A model generated the notes under the pieces. That model saw only the letters and a list, made by a program, of their open reading frames with translations. It ran no database searches and was not told the origin of the DNA. The position numbers and the translations under genes were made by a program. DNA of 64,000 nt from Annona cherimola (Eukaryota; Streptophyta; Magnoliopsida; Magnoliales; Annonaceae). The stretch spans positions 17,895,764 through 17,959,763 of the forward strand of contig CM059972.1 of NCBI GenBank assembly GCA_030490835.1, written 5' to 3'. Below, one piece after another: positions 59,745-64,000 of this stretch (positions within the stretch are counted from its first letter, which is position 1; every line of letters begins with the position of its first letter).

Positions 59745-60230
59745 TTTAATATATAAATTGTTACATTTTGCAGGTAATTTGCATTTTAAATTTTCTAACT
59801 TTGAGTATTTATATTTTAACCTTCAAAGTTTGTGTATTGTTATTTTAAATTTCATGAAGTTTGATACTTTGCATTTTAAACTGCACTAGCGGCGTTAAAA
59901 ATTATAATTAAAATTTTATAAAATATCTAGAATATCTTTTGCATTTTAAATCATGTTAAGTTTGATTTAAACTTTCTGCCCTCAAGGCGCTCACGACATT
60001 AAAAATTATTGTTAAAATCTTAATTTACATATTAGTATTTTAAACCATGTGAAGTTCGGTTTAGAATGCAAATGGAATTTTAAATATTTTACGAGTTTTT
60101 AACAATGATTTTTAATACCATTAAGATCGAGAGTCTAAAATACAAAGAATCAAATTTTACAAGTGTAAAATACCTTAAGATTTAAAATATAAATATGTAA
60201 AATTAAAGGATTTAAGCTCAAATTACCCAC
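59745..60230. repeat. Foldback repeat with TTTTAAA-rich inverted arms
   Basis: Left part repeats GCATTTTAAA-type phrases; the right part gives their inverse (TTTAAAATATAAATATG). It includes GGCG(T/C)(T/C)-rich spots near 59890 and 59990. Probably a decayed MITE. Confidence 0.4.
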
Positions 60231-60598
60231 ATTTTGCTCTTAACTAAATAGATCGAATATATATTTTGCACCCGGGACGTGCACCACCATTGGAAAAGGG
60301 AGTGAGTTTCAAAAGGATAAAATCTCTTTTAACTTTCGGTACGCTGCATTTGTATAAGATTGTGGATAATTTGATGGCTTTTTATTTTATTTCCATCCTT
60401 CGCATGCAGCCACGCATGCAATTAATAAATAAGAAAAATGCACGTTTAGGCTCTCGTGGATCGTCCATCGCGCTTCGGAGTATCGACGTTCACCTTTGGC
60501 TGTCCGACATCGGGTTGGGCAAGGATCCGGATCATAACACTTCATGTAATTTTTCTCACACAAAAGCCAAGTCCGTGAATGAGAACTAATATAGGTAT

Positions 60599-60930
60599 GT
60601 TTGGTTATAATTAAATTTTTTCATCTTTTGTAAGTGTCTTATTTTTAATCATTTATTCGTGTTTTCTTATGAAATTATCGCAATTTTCAATTATTTTTAT
60701 ACAATTTTTTTCATTTTTTGTAGTTGTCTTATTTTTTAATCATTTATTTATATTTTTCTATGTAACTGCTATATTTTTCAATAATTTTTATACAACTTTT
60801 CGTATAATTAAATTATATATTTTAACTTTACTCTTTTTACTCATTTCATTACTTTTATCATATCGTATTATTTTTTTTATTTCAAAAACTTTTACCACGA
60901 AAATTTTATCATTACCCGAGCACACATTTG
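60599..60930. mobile_element. Diverged Tourist-like MITE
   Basis: Begins TATGTTTGGTTATAATTAAA and ends TTTATCATTACCCGAGCACAC; the interior has AATCATTTATT...TTTTCTTATG...ACTTTTATCATATCGTATTA like the family. An internal part looks duplicated (60645-60700 and 60720-60790). Confidence 0.55.
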
Positions 60931-61269
60931 CTTTTCAACACTCTCACATGTGTTGAATATTAACTAATATAATTTGCTATTAACTAATATGATCCGCTAT
61001 TCAACACCCGTGTAGTAAGTACTCAAGACTAGCGCGCACGCTGTTATAATATGTTTCTTTTGGCCTTTGGTTGGGTAGGCCTCCGATCATGGGACAAGTA
61101 TCGTGGCCGTCTATTCTATATGCATTGGACGCCTTGACATTTCATGGCTCATAATTTTTTCACCTGTGATATTTCAGGCGTCACTTGGCGATGTTTTTGG
61201 ATCATTGCACCTGTATTATAAGCAGGGTGCATCTGGTTATACTCTAATTATGCTCTACTTTTAAATGAG

Positions 61270-61790
61270 TTTATTATATTTTAGTCCCTTCAGTTATGCA
61301 TATTTGCTTTCTAACACACGAGTTTAGCATATTCACTATTCAGATCATGTAACTTTGTCATATTTGTTTTTAAACTTTGCTGCCAAAATACCCAACTAAT
61401 GACTATTATTTGTAAGTGAAAAGTTTAAAATACCTTTATGACTTAGTTAATTTGAGTCAACTCATAAACATGAGTCGATTTATATATGCAGTTAAGACAA
61501 TTTTATATAGCTTAATTGAGTTGACTAATGCTCATGATTATAGGTCAACTGATGAAAATGAGTCCACTTAAACTTGTTGATAGTGTCATTTTTGTTGTGC
61601 AAGTCAAGTCAACTCTTAGTATGATAACTATTGACAAATTATTCGTTTGTTTACTGATATGCATTAGCAGCAAGTTTTAAAATACAAATGTGACAAACTC
61701 ACAAGTTTAACAAGTAAATACGCAAAATGTATGAGTCAAAAAGTAAACACACATAGTTAGAGAGACTAAAAGGCAAAAACTCCACTTCTA
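61270..61790. mobile_element. Foldback MITE with TTTTAGTC ends
   Basis: Left arm TTTTAGTCCCTTCAGTTATG and inverted right arm CTTTTAGTCTCTCTAACTATG; both arms continue with a TTTGCTT/TTTACTT block and GAGTTTA/AAACTTG. The centre has AGTCAACT repeats. No TSD fixed. Confidence 0.55.
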
Positions 61791-63640
61791 AATTCAAACA
61801 AAGTAACAACCACTACATTTAATTTTTTATATTATTGTTCCTATTTAATAATTAATCATATTTTTATACCATTTACGTTTGTCTATTTTCAATTCGTTAT
61901 ATTATTTTCAAATACACATAAACATACTTGAATCATTGTGCTAATTGTGGGGTTTGCCGATACACACACAACTTACTCATTTTACTTATGAGTCCATGAC
62001 TGTATTCTTATAAATCCATTTGACGAAGGGATGAGATTTTATAGTCCTAGATAACCCTCTGAGTTTTCCTATTATGATTTTGGATGAGATCTCATAGTTA
62101 TAGATAACCCTCTTAAGTTGTCCTTTTTATTATTTAAATCTCGTGGTTTTTGATATTTGTGAATATAACATTCTTAACTGTTGATGTTGTGAAAAATAAC
62201 TATGTGAACTTAATTATATTTCGAAAATGACAAGCAAGTGAGCATTAAACATATTAGATTTTTGACATAAATGAAAAATGATATGATGATATAAACGTAT
62301 TTGACATGAAGAATACATGCTTATAGAGTTATTTTTGCACAGTATCAAAGTTCGAAAATCGTATCTGTAAATAATGAAACTCTGAGGTCAAAATTATAAA
62401 TAGACAAAATTACGGGGATATATTTTCAAATAACCCAATCTTATATGGTCGCCGAGGTGGTTTATATGTGACTAGGAAAATGCTCTTTTATTTAAAAATA
62501 TTTTTAATATATATGCGCTCTACCTAAATGATTGGTATTGATATTTGAAAATTTTTAAATTTTATTTATAAATTCAAATTTCATAGTGTAAAAGATTTAG
62601 GTAGACTCTGTGTTTATAAAAATATTAAAAATAGAATAACTTTGGTTGCCCGTAAATAACCGATTGGAAACTGGGAAAAAAGTGAAAACATGAAAATCAG
62701 AAAGTTTTTGAAAAAGAAAGTAATATGATATAATAAATATTATGATTAAAACCAAAGAGAATAAAGATAAAATAAATTAGGTAAAGGTAGAAAAAGATAC
62801 CGAAAAACTATATGGATATAAAAAAATAGAAAAATGTGATAGTTAAGTAATTAAGATACTAAATCACATCAAAAGATGTGCAATAAAAATTTTGAAACTT
62901 TTTCTTTACGTCTTGCCTAAGAAACTCCGAATATAAAATGCCTTTTGAAATTATAAATGGTGTCCATGTAAAATACTCTATGAGTAAAATAAGAAGTCTA
63001 ATTCAACGCGTCTTACACAATCCGTCTCACGCGCATACCTTCCACAATTTTTTTATAAACAAAAGTGCTATTTATACCTATTTTAATTTTCAAAATCAAA
63101 ATAAAATAGTAAATAAATTCAAAGAAAAATTGTATAGTGAAAAAAATTTATGATGAGTAAACCTATTAACCCGGGCTAAACAAATGTTTTGCTTAGTCCA
63201 CCTTAAAAAATCTATTTACAACAACTTTTTTTGTTTTTTCTTCATACACTTATGTATCTATGTATTTAATATATAAACTAAGTTTTACTATTTTTAGATA
63301 TGTTTATATATTTTTTAAAGATCTTTAAACAACTATCTGTATATATGTATTTAAAATACCTTTGTCTTTAAAAATCTAAAAAAATACATACACGTATTCA
63401 AAAAATAGTAAAACTTAGTTTATATGTTAAATATACTTAGATAAACAAGGTATGAACAAAATTATTATAAATAATTTTTTTGAAGTTGGCTAAGCCCCGA
63501 ACTAACAAAGATCATTTCTCTAAATTTATATAAGGCCAACATGTTCATAAAAAATCAAAAAATAAAAAAGTTTGCTTGTCAAATTAATTGATCATTATGT
63601 CAATCCCCCATCAAATAAAATGTAGTTATAAGTAAAATTT
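61791..63640. other. AT-rich intergenic region, nothing recognised
   Basis: No coding similarity on either strand. A short inverted pair lies at about 63275-63330 and 63370-63420 (AACTAAGTTTTACTATTTTT and AAAAATAGTAAAACTTAGTT), a possible small foldback element. Confidence 0.4.
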
Positions 63641-64000
63641 TAGATACATTACCAGCAGGTCATGCTTCTATGAACCATATTTTTATAAAACCTTAATCAA
63701 TGAGAAATTTAATCTATCTATTATACTTAAAGTAACTTGTTTAGCTATGAAAACTCTGCCATTTTTTTAATATAATTTTGCATGAGACCAAGCTATACAT
63801 AATTATTTGGCTTTGCTTTCATATCAAGTTAGACAAAAGCGATTGGATGTAACGTTTTTCATTTTAATATCTTGATGATTGATAAGAAATTTATTTTGTT
63901 CATTATAATTAATATTATTTGTTTAGTTAGAAGAGTAAGTTTCATCCAAGTCAAATATATACATGAACTACATTTGCTTAGAAAAATATATTCATCTTTA
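63641..64000. repeat. Dispersed AT-rich repeat copy, cut by the window edge
   Basis: Contains CATGCTTCTATGAACCATAT, AATCAATGAGAAATTTAATC and ATATTAACATTATT-like phrases, then a second start (ATCTTGATGATTGATAAGAAA) that continues to the end of the window. Same family as 40290-40790. Confidence 0.45.

Noticed and set aside
60266..60589. 107-codon plus-strand frame
   Set aside because: No family motif, no splice or promoter context, and flanked by MITEs.
1..64000. CRISPR arrays, operons, prophage, bacterial signals
   Set aside because: The window is plant nuclear DNA; no regularly spaced repeats or operon structure exist.

Overview
The window is nuclear DNA of a flowering plant. This rests on a plastid-type ferrochelatase with nine GT-AG exons, a plant NF-YA subunit with a miR169 site in its 3' UTR, defensin-like secreted peptides, and a dense load of plant transposons (Tourist, hAT and Mutator-like MITEs, SINEs, a TRIM, copia-like and solo LTRs, L1-type LINE remains). 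The DNA is AT-rich with long introns. I could not narrow it below angiosperm.

Layout: (1) 1-2363 (+): the last intron and last exon of a 60S ribosomal protein L21 gene whose start lies left of the window. (2) 4211-9258 (-): a complete 490-codon ferrochelatase of the type without a CAB tail. An inverted, decayed copy of its exons 3-4 follows at about 9430-10190 (+). (3) About 11.3-17.3 kb: a local tandem segmental duplication, with a broken LINE in the left unit and two inserted MITEs in the right unit. (4) 19.2-27.5 kb: a transposon block holding a Mutator-like MITE with a duplicated arm, a non-autonomous copia-like element, LINE RT debris and a 2.44-kb solo LTR. (5) 28.2-39.4 kb: a loose cluster of defensin-like genes, made of one clear two-exon gene (31176-31653, +), one Cys-rich exon with a probable distant signal-peptide exon (36197-39274, -), and one very short remnant (28253-28432, +). 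(6) 42.3-53.2 kb (-): a complete five-coding-exon NF-YA gene with a miR169 target site and a candidate leader uORF that overlaps the main start codon. (7) 53.4-64 kb: MITEs, a hAT element with perfect TSD, a head-to-head palindromic TRIM flanked by a 5-bp TSD, and three related Tourist MITEs; no convincing gene.

The three conserved genes are unrelated housekeeping or regulatory genes (translation, heme synthesis, CCAAT-box transcription) and form no pathway unit. No wholly new gene system is visible. The most unusual items are the palindromic TRIM insertion, the antisense-oriented ferrochelatase fragment beside its parent, the His-to-Asn change in the ferrochelatase active-site motif, and the NF-YA leader ORF. 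Exon borders were read by eye from splice motifs, reading phase and family similarity; they have not been checked against transcripts.
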